A DNA stretch of 64,000 bases. Origin: Kitasatospora purpeofusca. Lineage in GTDB: Bacteria; Actinomycetota; Actinomycetes; Streptomycetales; Streptomycetaceae. Positions 1 through 8,757 of the stretch are shown piece after piece. The notes beneath the pieces are model-generated. The model was not told the DNA's origin. It saw only the letters and a program-made list of their open reading frames with translations, and made no database searches. How positions within the stretch are numbered: the first letter of the stretch is position 1; each line of letters begins with the position of its first letter. Where the stretch lies: assembly GCF_000718025.1 (NCBI RefSeq), contig NZ_JODS01000040.1, positions 1-64,000 on the forward strand, read 5' to 3'. Position numbers and translations under genes: made by a program.

Positions 1-2
1 AG

Positions 3-76
3 TAGCGGGGACAGGATTTGAACCTGCGACCTCTGGGTTATGAGCCCAGCGAGCTACCGAGCTGCTCCACCCCGCG
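3..76 (-). tRNA. initiator tRNA-fMet (CAT anticodon)
   Basis: The minus strand folds into a complete cloverleaf of 74 nt with a CAT anticodon. The anticodon stem has the three consecutive G-C pairs (GGG...CCC around CTCATAA) that mark bacterial initiator tRNAs. The first acceptor position is an unpaired C facing T, another initiator hallmark. The T arm reads GGTTCAAATCC. The 3' CCA is not encoded. This tRNA delivers formyl-methionine to the ribosomal P site. Confidence 0.95.
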
Positions 77-78
77 TC

Positions 79-786
79 GGTGAACACGACCTTACGCACC
101 GGGCCGGTGGAAAGCGAATCGGCTGTTCCCGCACGGTCCGCCCCGGGAGGCGCCGGTCCTCCGCCGGCCCCTCCTGCGGCCGACCTTCCGGTGCCGGGAC
201 GGCAGACCGCTCCCCGGAGGGCGGCAGGCCGTGAACAACCCTTCCGGGCTCGGAGTATGACGGAGCGTCCGATCCCGTGAGCGGCGGGTTTGCGGGTGGG
301 TGCGGTGTCGTGATTGGCTGCCGCCACCCACCCGCAGGCCCATCGGGGTGATCTCGCCCCGGGCTCCACCGTGAACGCCGTCGATCGGCACGGTGGCCGA
401 GGACCTGCCGGTCGCCGTCCGGCGCCGGGCCGTGAGGCTCCGTCGACGGGCTTGCAACCCGCGCGCGGTGGAGGGACGGGCGGCGCTCGTCCATCTGCGT
501 GCGGGCAGGACCGGCGGGCCGAGTGGGGCGGGCGGGTCCGCGCCGACCGCCCCGCTCGGTACGAATCCGGAGCGGACTCCACCGCGTGACTCCGGCAGGA
601 ATCTCCCGATTGTCCGATCCGGCCGCTGTGATCACGCGATGATCACCTGCCCGCCGATGCTCCGACGCCCGCCGTACCGCACGGGCCGGTCCAATTTCCC
701 TCCGTACACAGCCGGTGTCCCGGCCGCAGTGACCGGCCGGTGCGCCCGGCCGGTCCGGCCCCCGCGTACGGAAGGCAGTCCAGCCC
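79..786. other. 708-nt intergenic region with a long hairpin
   Basis: I find no convincing gene between the tRNA and phoD. The open frames here are composition artefacts. The one clear structure is an inverted repeat: a 12-nt arm TGCGGGTGGGTG at 291-302 and its complement at 325-336. Three further pairs (303-305 with 321-323) extend the stem around a loop of about 15 nt. Its role is unknown. Confidence 0.4.
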
Positions 787-2430
787 ATGGCCCGCACAGA
801 CCAGCAGCCCTCGCCCGACCGGCGGTTGACCGAGGCCGCCGCCCGCCTCGGCCTCGGCCGCCGCCGCTTCCTGACGGTCGCCTCGGCGGCCGCCGCGCTC
901 GCGTTCACCACCGAGTTGCCGAGCGCCCACGCCGCCGACAACGAGCTCGCGCCCCGCACCCTGACCGAGAACCCGTTCACCCTCGGCGTCGCCTCCGGTG
1001 ACGCGCTCGGTGACGCGGTGGTGCTCTGGACCCGCCTCGCGCCCCGCCCGCTGGAGCCCGGCAGCGGCCTGCCGCCGGCCGGCGTGGTCGAGGTGGACTG
1101 GGAGATCGCCCGGGACGAGCGCTTCCGCAAGGTCGCCCGGCGCGGCACCGCCCGGGCCCACGCCGAGTTCGACTGGTCGGTGCACGTGGACGCCGACGGC
1201 CTCGACCACGACCGGGTGTACTGGTACCGCTTCCGGGTCGGCGCCTGGACCAGCCCGGTCGGCCGGACCCGGACCGCCCCGGCCCGCAACCGCCACGTCG
1301 ACCGGGTCCGCCTCGGCCTGGTCTCCTGCCAGGCCTACGAGGACGGCTACTTCACCGCGTACAAGCACCTCGGGGAGGAGGACCTCGACGCCGTCTTCCA
1401 CGTCGGCGACTACATCTACGAGTACGCGATCGACGCCGCGGGCGGCGACCGCAAGTACACCGACCGCACCCTGCCGTCGCTGTTCGCGCACGAGACCACC
1501 ACCCTGGCGGACTACCGGCTGCGCTACTCCCTCTACAAGACCGACCCCGACCTCCAGGCCGCGCACGCCGCCTTCCCCTGGTACGTCACCTGGGACGACC
1601 ACGAGGTGGAGAACAACTACGCGGCCGGCATCCCCGAGAAGGGCCAGTCCCCGGAGGCCTTCGTCGCCCGCCGCGCCGCCGCCACCCGCGCCTACTGGGA
1701 GAACATGCCGCTGCGGATGCCGCAGCCGAACGCCACCGAACTCAAGCTGTACCGCCGCCACCACTACGGCCGGCTGGCGCAGTTCGACATCCTCGACACC
1801 CGCCAGTACCGATCCGACCAGGCCAACGGCGACGGCTGGCAGTACCCCACCGCGGAGTCGGCGGACCCGCGCCGCACCCTGATGGGCGCCACCCAGGAGC
1901 GCTGGCTGCTGGACGGCTTCCGCAGCTCCCGCGCGGTGTGGAACGTGGTGCCGCAGCAGGTGGTGCTCTCCCGCCGCCAGAACACCACCGCCGAGGTCTC
2001 CAAGCTGTCCATGGACGCCTGGGACGGCTACCCGGCCGCCCGCGAACGGCTGCTGGCCGGGGTCGAGGACATCGGCGTCGAGAACCTCGTCGTCCTCACC
2101 GGGGACGTGCACGTCGCCTACGCGATGGACGTCAAGCGCGACTTCGACAACCCGGACTCGCGGACCGTCGGCGTGGAGATCGTCGGTACCTCGATCGCCA
2201 GCGACGGGGACGGCGAGGAGCACCCGGGCAACTGGGCCACCCTGACCGCCGCCAATCCGCACCTGAAGTTCTACGACGGGCGGCGCGGCTACACCGCGAT
2301 CACCCTCGACGAGGAGCACGCCCGCGCCGACTACCGGGTGGTCTCGCACATCACCCGCCCCGGCGGCACGGTGTCCACCGCCGCCTCCTTCGTCAGCGAG
2401 GCGTACCACCCGGGGCTCCAGCGCGCCTGA
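787..2430 (+). CDS. phoD: Tat-exported alkaline phosphatase D family protein
   Basis: This 547-residue protein belongs to the PhoD metallophosphatase family, which cleaves phosphate mono- and diesters outside the cell. The N-terminus has a twin-arginine signal (GRRRFLTVASAAAAL, about residues 24-38) ending near SAHA-AD, so Tat export is expected. A fibronectin-like N-terminal region precedes the catalytic domain. Metal-ligand motifs are visible: LVSCQAYEDGYF, VFHVGDYIYEY, WDDHEVENNY and LTGDVHVAYAMD. The ATG follows GGAAGG by about 11 nt. It stands alone, away from the peptide cluster. Control by phosphate is usual for the family, but I saw no clear Pho box. Confidence 0.93.
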   Translation: MARTDQQPSPDRRLTEAAARLGLGRRRFLTVASAAAALAFTTELPSAHAADNELAPRTLTENPFTLGVASGDALGDAVVLWTRLAPRPLEPGSGLPPAGVVEVDWEIARDERFRKVARRGTARAHAEFDWSVHVDADGLDHDRVYWYRFRVGAWTSPVGRTRTAPARNRHVDRVRLGLVSCQAYEDGYFTAYKHLGEEDLDAVFHVGDYIYEYAIDAAGGDRKYTDRTLPSLFAHETTTLADYRLRYSLYKTDPDLQAAHAAFPWYVTWDDHEVENNYAAGIPEKGQSPEAFVARRAAATRAYWENMPLRMPQPNATELKLYRRHHYGRLAQFDILDTRQYRSDQANGDGWQYPTAESADPRRTLMGATQERWLLDGFRSSRAVWNVVPQQVVLSRRQNTTAEVSKLSMDAWDGYPAARERLLAGVEDIGVENLVVLTGDVHVAYAMDVKRDFDNPDSRTVGVEIVGTSIASDGDGEEHPGNWATLTAANPHLKFYDGRRGYTAITLDEEHARADYRVVSHITRPGGTVSTAASFVSEAYHPGLQRA

Positions 2431-2789
2431 GCCCGACCCCGGCCCCGACGCAGTCCCGCCCCGAGCCACCGGCCCGGTCGTACCGTTCCCCGATGCGGTA
2501 CGCCCGGGCCGGTCCCGTTCCGCCACCCTTTCCCGCCCGTCCCGCCCGCCGCCGTCGATCCCGCTCCGCGCCTTCGGGCGTCCGGAGGGTTCGTGGACGA
2601 TGCGGAGGTGTCGTGAATCTGCGGTGATCGGCCGTTGATCGGCCGTAGAGCCGGGCCGTGGACCATCGGCGCCAGGGGAAAGCCGGTCCGACGGTCACCA
2701 CCGTCCGGCGCCGCCCTCGGGCCCGCCTGACGGGGGGCGCGGGCCCCTGGTCCCCGGTACTTGGCCAACCCACGGAAGGCGGACGGAGC
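2431..2789 (+). promoter_or_regulatory. 359-nt regulatory region with 11-bp direct repeats
   Basis: No gene is seen between phoD and the XRE gene. Two perfect head-to-tail copies of TGATCGGCCGT lie at 2625-2635 and 2636-2646. A weaker copy, TGAATCTGCGG, sits one step upstream at 2614-2624. The period of about one helical turn suggests a repeated operator about 145 bp before the start codon. On the opposite strand the core reads CCGATCAA, the same core as the repeats at 39467-39508. Confidence 0.45.
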
Positions 2790-4049
2790 ATGGACGGCGG
2801 TCACACCCTGCAGTCGACGGCGGGCTTCGGCGAGCTGCTCAGGATCCGGCGCGAGCGCATCGGCCTGACCCAGCAGATCCTCGCCGACCACGCGACACTG
2901 AGCGTCCGGGCGATCCGGGACATGGAGAGCGGACGGGTCCAGCGCCCCCGGCAGGAGACGGTCCGGCTGCTCGCCGACGCGCTGCGGCTGGAGGGCCGCA
3001 GCCGCTCGGTGTTCGAGGCGGCCGCCCGCCGCCAGGCGCTCGCGGAGGAGCCGCGCGACGAGCCGACCGCGCCGCCGGTCGCCCGGGGCGCGATCGTCGG
3101 CCGCGAACCGGAGATCGACGTGCTCACCGAGGCCCTCGCCGTGCACGGCGACCGGCTGGTCACCGTGGCCGGACTCGGTGGGGTCGGCAAGACCCGGCTG
3201 GTGCTGGAGGTGGCCCGCCGGCTGCACCTGACCGCCCGCTGGTCGGTGCGCTGGATCGACTGGGCCCGCCAGCCCGGGATGGGCCCCGAGCGCCGGGCCG
3301 ACCTGGTCGGGGCGATCGGCGCCCGCCCCACCCTGCTGGTCCTGGACGGTGCCGACGCCGGGGTGGAGACCGCCCTGCTGGACGAGCTGTTCCAGCGCTG
3401 CCCCGGCCTGAGCGTGCTGATCACCGCCCGGGTCGCCCAGCCGCTGCCCGGCGGGCAGGTGGTCCCGCTGGCTCCGCTGCCCACCCCCGGTCCCGAGCTC
3501 GACCACGACCCGGCCGCGCTGGCCGAGGTCGGCGCCGTCCGGCTGCTGCTGTCGCACCTGCGCCGGCTGCGCCCCGGGTACCGGCTGGAGCCGGAGGAGG
3601 CGCCCGCGGTGGCCGCGCTCTGCCGCCAGCTGGACGGCCTGCCCGGCGCCCTGGAGCTGGCGGCCGGCTGGTCGACGGTGCTCTCGCCGCGCCAGTTGGT
3701 GGCGCGGATGGCGGACGGGCCGTTCCACCTGGGGCCGCCGCCGGCCGGCTTCGGCGGTCGCGGCGGCGTGGGCGAGGCGCTGGACGCGGCGGTGGACCGG
3801 CTGACGCTGGGCCAGCGCGACCTGCTGCAGCGGCTGGCCGCCGAGCCGGGGGACTGGTCCGGGGAGGACGCCGTCGAGCTGAGCGGACGGCCGCCGCAGG
3901 AGTCGCTGGCCGCCGTGCACGAACTGCTGGCCAGCGGGCTGATCCGCAGCGTGCCGGCCCGGGACGGCGTCCGGTTCACCGTGCTCAACCTCTGCCGCCG
4001 GTTGTTCGGCGGCGCCGGGGCGTACCCGGTCCTGGCCGCGGCGGGCTGA
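2790..4049 (+). CDS. XRE-type HTH regulator with P-loop NTPase (STAND-like) domain
   Basis: The 419-residue protein starts with a helix-turn-helix of the XRE type (about residues 10-70: GELLRIRRERIGLTQ, then LSVRAIRDMESGRV). An NTPase domain follows with Walker A GLGGVGKT near residue 128 and a Walker B-like TLLVLDGADA. It ends after a winged-helix-like region and lacks the TPR tail of larger STAND regulators. The ATG at 2790 has GGACGGAG just upstream. It is encoded immediately before the precursor genes and in the same direction, so a pathway-specific role is plausible but not shown. The 11-bp repeats upstream may be its own control site. Its ligand is unknown. Confidence 0.8.
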   Translation: MDGGHTLQSTAGFGELLRIRRERIGLTQQILADHATLSVRAIRDMESGRVQRPRQETVRLLADALRLEGRSRSVFEAAARRQALAEEPRDEPTAPPVARGAIVGREPEIDVLTEALAVHGDRLVTVAGLGGVGKTRLVLEVARRLHLTARWSVRWIDWARQPGMGPERRADLVGAIGARPTLLVLDGADAGVETALLDELFQRCPGLSVLITARVAQPLPGGQVVPLAPLPTPGPELDHDPAALAEVGAVRLLLSHLRRLRPGYRLEPEEAPAVAALCRQLDGLPGALELAAGWSTVLSPRQLVARMADGPFHLGPPPAGFGGRGGVGEALDAAVDRLTLGQRDLLQRLAAEPGDWSGEDAVELSGRPPQESLAAVHELLASGLIRSVPARDGVRFTVLNLCRRLFGGAGAYPVLAAAG

Positions 4050-4137
4050 GCCGCCGGACGACGGGGCGCACCAGGGGTCCTGCTGCGGTGACGCTTACCC
4101 GTGCCGGGTGCGGCGGGCCGAGCCGCCGGGTCCCGAT

Positions 4138-4194
4138 ACTGCCCGTCACTTGCCGGACGAGCTGCCGGTCCGCCGGTCCGATCCTGCCTAGCGT
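4138..4194 (+). promoter_or_regulatory. Cluster promoter P1: three TGCC boxes plus -10 (putative SARP site)
   Basis: Direct repeats TGCCCGT (4140), TGCCGGA (4151) and TGCCGGT (4163) start 11 and 12 bp apart. A -10-like TAGCGT begins at 4189, exactly 26 bp after the start of the third box. The same geometry recurs at 8660-8716 and 22364-22420. Heptamer direct repeats one helical turn apart and covering the -35 region are the known architecture of SARP-activated promoters. This one would drive the glutamate mutase operon starting at 4276. Confidence 0.65.
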
Positions 4195-4275
4195 TCTGCT
4201 CAGGCCGGGCGAGCCGGTCGCCGGCGCCGCCGGGCCGGGACTCCCACCACCCACCGACTACAGAGGGTTTGCGCC

Positions 4276-4851
4276 GTGAACCAGTTGGAGCCGCAGCGCG
4301 GAAAGGCCGAACCGGCCGGTCTGGACGTCGTCGTGACGACGATGGCCTCGGACTCGCACACCTGGAACCTGGTCTTCCTCCAACTGCTGCTGGAGGAGCT
4401 GGGCCACCGGGTCACCAACCTGGGTGCCTGTGTGCCGGACGAGCTGCTGGTCTCCGAGTGCCGCCGGATCGAGCCCGACCTGATCGTGCTCAGCAGCGTC
4501 AACGGACACGGCTACCACGACGGCCTGCGGGTGATCCAGGCGCTGCGCGCCTGCCCCGAACTGGCCGCCACCCCGACCGTGATCGGCGGCAAGCTCGGCA
4601 TCGCCGGCTCCGGCGAACCGGACCGGCAGCGGTCGCTGCTCGCGGCCGGGTACGACGGGGTGTTCGAGGAGGGGCGTTCGGTCGCCGACTTCCGCTCCTT
4701 CGTCGGCGCGCTGCCCCCCGCCGCCTCGCGGGCCCTGTCCGCGCCCGCCGACCGCGCGCTGCCCGCGGACCGCGCACTTCCTGCCGACCGGGCGCTGCCC
4801 ACCGCCGCCAGAACCCTGCCCACCGCCTCCGCCTCCGGGGTGCTGCGATGA
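4276..4851 (+). CDS. B12-binding glutamate mutase small (sigma) subunit
   Basis: The 191-residue protein is the cobalamin-binding subunit of glutamate (methylaspartate) mutase. With the next gene product it would rearrange L-glutamate to (2S,3S)-3-methylaspartate. Residues 1-150 form the Rossmann-like B12 domain. The cobalt-ligand motif reads SDSHTWN with His28, so the final Gly of the usual DxHxxG is Asn here. LSSVNGHGYHDG and VIGGKLGI follow. The family is normally about 140-160 residues. This one has a C-terminal tail with ADRALP repeated three times (near residues 158-175). The GTG start has AGAGGG 8 nt upstream. It overlaps the next gene by ATGA and is first in the unit driven by P1. Confidence 0.9.
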   Translation: MNQLEPQRGKAEPAGLDVVVTTMASDSHTWNLVFLQLLLEELGHRVTNLGACVPDELLVSECRRIEPDLIVLSSVNGHGYHDGLRVIQALRACPELAATPTVIGGKLGIAGSGEPDRQRSLLAAGYDGVFEEGRSVADFRSFVGALPPAASRALSAPADRALPADRALPADRALPTAARTLPTASASGVLR

Positions 4852-6197
4852 CCGTCCCCGCCACCGCGCCTCGCGGTGACGCCCCCGCCACCCCCGGCTT
4901 CGGCGCCTTCGTCGCCCGCGCCCGGGCCGCCGGGACCCTGGTGGTCCAGCCCCGGATGGGCATGGCCGACCCGCTGCGGATGCGCGACGGCCTGCTCGCC
5001 ACCCGCGGCGCCGCCGCCACCACCGTCGGCACCATCACCCTGGACAGCTACACCCGCACCGGGGACCTCGCCGCCGCCCGGAGCGCCCTCAACGAGGGCG
5101 TCGGCCTCAACGGCTACCCGATCGCCAGCCACCCGGTGGACGTCACCAGGGCGGTGCTGCGCGGGGTCTCGGACGCCCGCTTCCCGGTGCAGGTCCGGCA
5201 CGGTTCGGCGATGCCCGAGCACATCATCAGGGCGCTGCTCGCGGTCGGCCTGGACGCCACCGAGGGCGGCCCGGTCTCCTACTGCCTGCCGTACAGCCGC
5301 ACCCCGCTCAGCGAGGCGGTGGCCTGCTGGCGGCGCAGCTGCGAACTCCTCGCCTCGCTGCGGGAGTTCGGCGCCGAGCCGCATCTGGAGACCTTCGGCG
5401 GCTGTCTGATGGGGCAGCTCTGCCCGCCCAGCCTGCTGATCGCGGTCAGCGTGCTGGAGGCGCTGTTCTTCCGCCAGCACGGGCTGCGCAGCATCTCGCT
5501 CAGCTACGCCCAGCAGCCGGACCGGGTGCAGGACGAGGAGGCGCTCACGGTGCTCGGCCGGCTCGCCGACGAACTGCTGCCCGACGTCGACCGGCATCTC
5601 GTGCTCTACGCCTACATGGGCGTGTTCCCGCGCACCCCCGGCGGGGCCAGGCTGCTGCTGGAGGACGCGGCCCGGCTGGCGGTGCGCACCGGCGCGGCCC
5701 GGCTGATCGTGAAGACGACGGCCGAGGCGCACCGGATCCCGACCGTCGGCGAGAACGTGACGGCGCTGGAGACGGCCGCCGCCGCTGCCGCCGCGGAGCG
5801 CCTGCGCCCGCCGCTCACCGCCGTCCCGGACACCGGCATCGAGGCCGAGGCGCGGGCGCTGATCGGCGCCGTGCTGGAGCTGGACACCGACATCGGCCGG
5901 GCCCTGGTCCGCGCCTTCGCGGCCGGCTACCTGGACGTCCCCTACTGCCTGCACCCCGACAACGCGGGCCGGGCCCGCAGCTCGCTCGGGCCGGACGGCC
6001 GGCTGCACTGGTCGAACGTCGGCTCGATGCCCATTGCCGGCCTGTCCGGCGGCCCGCGCCCGCCGATCCTCGGCTCGGCCGACCTGCTCGGCGCGCTCTC
6101 CCACGTCCAGTGGAGCTACGACAGTCGCGCCGCCGAGACCCCGGACCTCGACCGAACACCCGCCGCACCACGAGAGTTGGGACACACCACGCCATGA
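4848..6197 (+). CDS. Glutamate mutase large (epsilon) catalytic subunit
   Basis: The 449-residue protein matches the TIM-barrel catalytic subunit of methylaspartate mutase. Recognisable stretches are QPRMGMADPLRMRDGL near the N-terminus, GTITLDSYTRTGD, NGYPIASHPVD, VQVRHGSAMPEHI, and the substrate-site region ETFGGCLMGQLCPP. It is slightly shorter than free-standing clostridial enzymes (about 480). With the small subunit it forms 3-methylaspartate, a building block in several actinomycete peptides and polyketides (friulimicin and vicenistatin pathways have homologous pairs). The start overlaps the upstream stop (ATGA) and its own stop overlaps the next start, so the three proteins are translationally coupled. 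Confidence 0.92.
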   Translation: MTVPATAPRGDAPATPGFGAFVARARAAGTLVVQPRMGMADPLRMRDGLLATRGAAATTVGTITLDSYTRTGDLAAARSALNEGVGLNGYPIASHPVDVTRAVLRGVSDARFPVQVRHGSAMPEHIIRALLAVGLDATEGGPVSYCLPYSRTPLSEAVACWRRSCELLASLREFGAEPHLETFGGCLMGQLCPPSLLIAVSVLEALFFRQHGLRSISLSYAQQPDRVQDEEALTVLGRLADELLPDVDRHLVLYAYMGVFPRTPGGARLLLEDAARLAVRTGAARLIVKTTAEAHRIPTVGENVTALETAAAAAAAERLRPPLTAVPDTGIEAEARALIGAVLELDTDIGRALVRAFAAGYLDVPYCLHPDNAGRARSSLGPDGRLHWSNVGSMPIAGLSGGPRPPILGSADLLGALSHVQWSYDSRAAETPDLDRTPAAPRELGHTTP

Positions 6198-7204
6198 CCA
6201 CCGACGGGCCCACCCCCGCGACCGGCGCCGCGACGCTTCCCGAGCCCGGCCGCCACCTGACCTCCCCGACCACCCGGGCCGCCCTGCGGATCCAGCACCA
6301 GCTGCTGTTCGCCGCCCGCGAGTTCCTGCGCGGCCGGGGCTTCACCGAGCTGCTGCCGCCGATCATCGGCCCGGTCACCGATCCCGGCTCGCGCGGATCC
6401 AAGCAGGTCGACATCGACTTCTACGGCCACCGCTACAAGCTGATGACCAGCGCGATCCTCTACAAGCAGGCCTCGCTGCTGGCCTTCGACAAGATCTTCT
6501 GCATCGCGCCGAACGTCCGGCTGGAGCCGTTGGAGACCGCCGGGACCAACCGCCACCTGGCCGAGTTCCACCAGCTGGACGTGGAGGTGGCGGGCGCCAC
6601 CCGGGACGACGTGGTGCAGCTGGTGGAGGAGCTGGTGGCGCACATCGTCGGCAGCGCGGTCCGCGAGCTGCTCAAGGAGTTCGCCGAACTCGGCCGCGAC
6701 ACCGACGCGTTCGCCGAGCTGCTGAAGGGCTCCTTCGGCCGGATGCGGCACGCCGAGGCGGTGGCGGAGCTCCAGGGCCTCGGCCACCCGCAGAGCCCGG
6801 ACGCCGAACTCGACTGGGCCGGTGAGGCACTGCTCTCCGCCCGGCGCGACCGGCCGTTCTTCGTCACCGACTACCCCAAGGGCTCGCGCGGCTTCTACGA
6901 CCGGGAGAACCCCGAGGACCCGGGCCTGCTGCGGAACTTCGACCTGATCGCGGCCGAGGGCTTCGGCGAGCTGTGCAGCGGCAGCCAGCGCACCAACGAC
7001 TACGCCGAGATCATCACCCGGATGCGGGAGACCGGCGAGAACCCGCAGAAGTACCGCTGGTACCTGGACCTGGTCCGCGAGGGCGTGCCCGCCAGTGCCG
7101 GCTTCGGCATCGGGGTGGAGCGGCTGACCCGCTACGTCGCCGGGCTGGACGCGGTCTGGCAGGCCAGCGCCTTCCCGAAGCTGGCGGGGGTGGTGTCGCC
7201 GTGA
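6194..7204 (+). CDS. Class II aaRS-like catalytic domain, asparagine synthetase A type
   Basis: The 336-residue protein is a stand-alone class II aminoacyl-tRNA synthetase core related to Asp/AsnRS, without an N-terminal anticodon-binding domain. Motif 1-like LRGRGFTELLPPIIGP, motif 2-like FCIAPNVRLE...HLAEFHQLDVEV, and motif 3-like GFGIGVERLTRYV are present in order. Archaeal homologues of this architecture act as asparagine synthetase A, adenylating aspartate and amidating it with ammonia. It directly follows and overlaps the glutamate mutase genes. I therefore infer that it activates 3-methylaspartate (or Asp), for example to give 3-methylasparagine or to join it to another amine. It is too short to charge tRNA in the normal way. 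The exact reaction is unproven. Confidence 0.78.
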   Translation: MTTDGPTPATGAATLPEPGRHLTSPTTRAALRIQHQLLFAAREFLRGRGFTELLPPIIGPVTDPGSRGSKQVDIDFYGHRYKLMTSAILYKQASLLAFDKIFCIAPNVRLEPLETAGTNRHLAEFHQLDVEVAGATRDDVVQLVEELVAHIVGSAVRELLKEFAELGRDTDAFAELLKGSFGRMRHAEAVAELQGLGHPQSPDAELDWAGEALLSARRDRPFFVTDYPKGSRGFYDRENPEDPGLLRNFDLIAAEGFGELCSGSQRTNDYAEIITRMRETGENPQKYRWYLDLVREGVPASAGFGIGVERLTRYVAGLDAVWQASAFPKLAGVVSP

Positions 7205-7263
7205 GCGGACGCAGCATTCGGGTCGGACGGGACACCACCGGACGGAACGGGGCGGGCGCATGA
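7201..7263 (+). CDS. Possible 20-residue ORF coupled between two precursor genes
   Basis: A GTG at 7201 overlaps the upstream stop (GTGA). The frame runs 20 codons and ends in a TGA (7261-7263) that overlaps the ATG of the next gene (ATGA). The peptide would be small and basic (it begins MSGRSIRVGR and ends NGAGA). It could be a translational coupling device, a real small protein, or chance, because the gap must be open in some frame. No Shine-Dalgarno-like sequence was noted for it. Confidence 0.3.
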   Translation: MSGRSIRVGRDTTGRNGAGA

Positions 7264-8525
7264 GCGACCTCTCGGCACCCGGCTTCCCGGAGGAGGAGGT
7301 CCGGCACCGGGCCCGGGTCGGCACGGCCGCCGCCTTCCCGCCGCCCGGCAGTTACGGGCAGGTGCTGCTCGGCGCCGAGCGCCCGCCGGCCGGACAGCCG
7401 GGCCCGGACGCCGGGGACGCGCTCGACGCGCTGCGGATCGTGCCGCCGGTGTTCGTGCCGCAGCGTCTCGCCCGGCTGATCGACCTGGGCCGCGAACCGG
7501 ACTACCGGGACGTCGAACTCACCACCGGGATCGGCGGGTTCACGTCCGCGCTGCCGGTGTACGTGTCCGCGACCGGCTCCACCCGGGCGGCCGGCGGTGA
7601 CCTCGGCCTGGCGCTGAGCCGGCAGGCGGGCGCGCTCGGCCTGCCGATGGTGATCGGCGAGAACGTCGTCCCGGTGAACGGCTACGGCCGGCTCGGCGAG
7701 GCCGCCGACCGGGCCCTGCTCGGCCGGCTGCGCGCCTACGCGGAGGAACTCCCGGACGGGCTGGGCGGGGTGGCCGTCCAGCAGTCCACCGAGGACGCCG
7801 ACGCCGAGGTGTGGAACCTCGTGTACAGCGACCCGGCGGCCCTGCCGCTGCTCGAATCCGGGCGGCTCGCCTTCGAGTTGAAGGTCGGCCAGGGCGCCAA
7901 GCCGGGCCTCGGCGGGATGACCGTGCTGGACGCCGCGGACGCCGCCCGGCTCGGCGACCGCTACGGCATCGACCCGGTCTTCGGCGACGACAGCCGGGTG
8001 CTGCGCGCCAGTACACCCGGCACCTTCACGGCCGAGATCCTGCGCCAGCAGGTCCGGCTGATGCGCAACAACTTTCCCCGGGCCCGGATCTGGGTGAAGC
8101 TGCACCCCGGCCGGGACGTCGCCGAGGCCGCCCGGGTGGCCGCCGAGGCGGGGGCGGACGCCGTCACCGTGGACGGCGCGGAGGGCGGCACCGGCTGGGC
8201 GCCGGGTGTCTTCCCGGCCCAGGTCGGCCTGCCGCTGGCGGAGTGCCTGCGCCGGCTGGCCGCCGCCGGGCCGCCGCCCTGCCTGCTGGTCTCGGGGCGG
8301 ATGTGGGAGGGCGGCCGGGCGGTCAAGAGCCTGGCGCTGGGCGCCCGCGCGGTCGGCCTGGGCCGGGCGGCCCTGCTCGCCGCCGCCGAGGACCCGGAGG
8401 ACGGGCTGATCCGCTTCGCCGACTGCCTCGCCCTGGAGCTGCGGCTGCTGATCAGCGCGCTCGGCAAGTACACGCCGGCCGCGCTGGAACGCGCGGACGT
8501 GTGGTCCCCGGACTTTCCCGAGTAG
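7260..8525 (+). CDS. FMN-binding glutamate-synthase-like barrel protein
   Basis: The 421-residue protein resembles the central FMN (beta/alpha)8 domain of glutamate synthase and the C subunit of N-methylglutamate synthase. Signature pieces are FELKVGQGAKPGLGG, WVKLHPGRDVAEAARVA, DAVTVDGAEGGTGWAP, and the phosphate-binding end LVSGRMWEGGRAVKSLALGA. It lacks the glutaminase domain, and I see no 3Fe-4S cysteine cluster (the few Cys are scattered). It therefore cannot be a complete glutamate synthase. Placed last in the precursor operon, it may act on an imine or amine derived from (methyl)aspartate or glutamate. The substrate is not predictable from sequence. The ATG overlaps the stop of the preceding 20-codon frame. 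Confidence 0.75.
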   Translation: MSDLSAPGFPEEEVRHRARVGTAAAFPPPGSYGQVLLGAERPPAGQPGPDAGDALDALRIVPPVFVPQRLARLIDLGREPDYRDVELTTGIGGFTSALPVYVSATGSTRAAGGDLGLALSRQAGALGLPMVIGENVVPVNGYGRLGEAADRALLGRLRAYAEELPDGLGGVAVQQSTEDADAEVWNLVYSDPAALPLLESGRLAFELKVGQGAKPGLGGMTVLDAADAARLGDRYGIDPVFGDDSRVLRASTPGTFTAEILRQQVRLMRNNFPRARIWVKLHPGRDVAEAARVAAEAGADAVTVDGAEGGTGWAPGVFPAQVGLPLAECLRRLAAAGPPPCLLVSGRMWEGGRAVKSLALGARAVGLGRAALLAAAEDPEDGLIRFADCLALELRLLISALGKYTPAALERADVWSPDFPE

Positions 8526-8648
8526 TTCCGTCCCCCACCTCACTCCTTTCCCGCAGACAATCGCAGACCGTATTCCCGCGAGCCCGTCGCGGCGCCTCCG
8601 TGCGCCCCGGCGGGCCGTCTGCGTCTGCGGCAACACCCATGTGGAAAG

Positions 8649-8716
8649 CGGCAGTTGAAACTGCCGATGGTCTTCCGGAAATTCTGCCGATCGGCCCCGG
8701 AGGGCGGGCCTATCGT
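8649..8716 (+). promoter_or_regulatory. Cluster promoter P2: three boxes plus -10 (putative SARP site)
   Basis: Boxes TGCCGAT (8662), TTCCGGA (8673) and TGCCGAT (8685) repeat the 11/12-bp phasing of P1 and P3. The -10-like TATCGT at 8711 is again 26 bp after the third box start. An inverted copy CGGCAGTT at 8649 makes an 8-bp dyad with the first box (AACTGCCG, 8659-8666). It lies about 40 bp before the first NRPS gene. Confidence 0.65.
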
Positions 8717-8757
8717 CGAGACCACTGCCCGCAGCATCGTTAATTCATCGGGGTTGG

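Noticed and set aside
54..1289. Minus-strand frame overlapping the tRNA and phoD.
   Set aside because: It covers a tRNA and a convincing gene on the other strand, and its translation is Arg/Pro low complexity.
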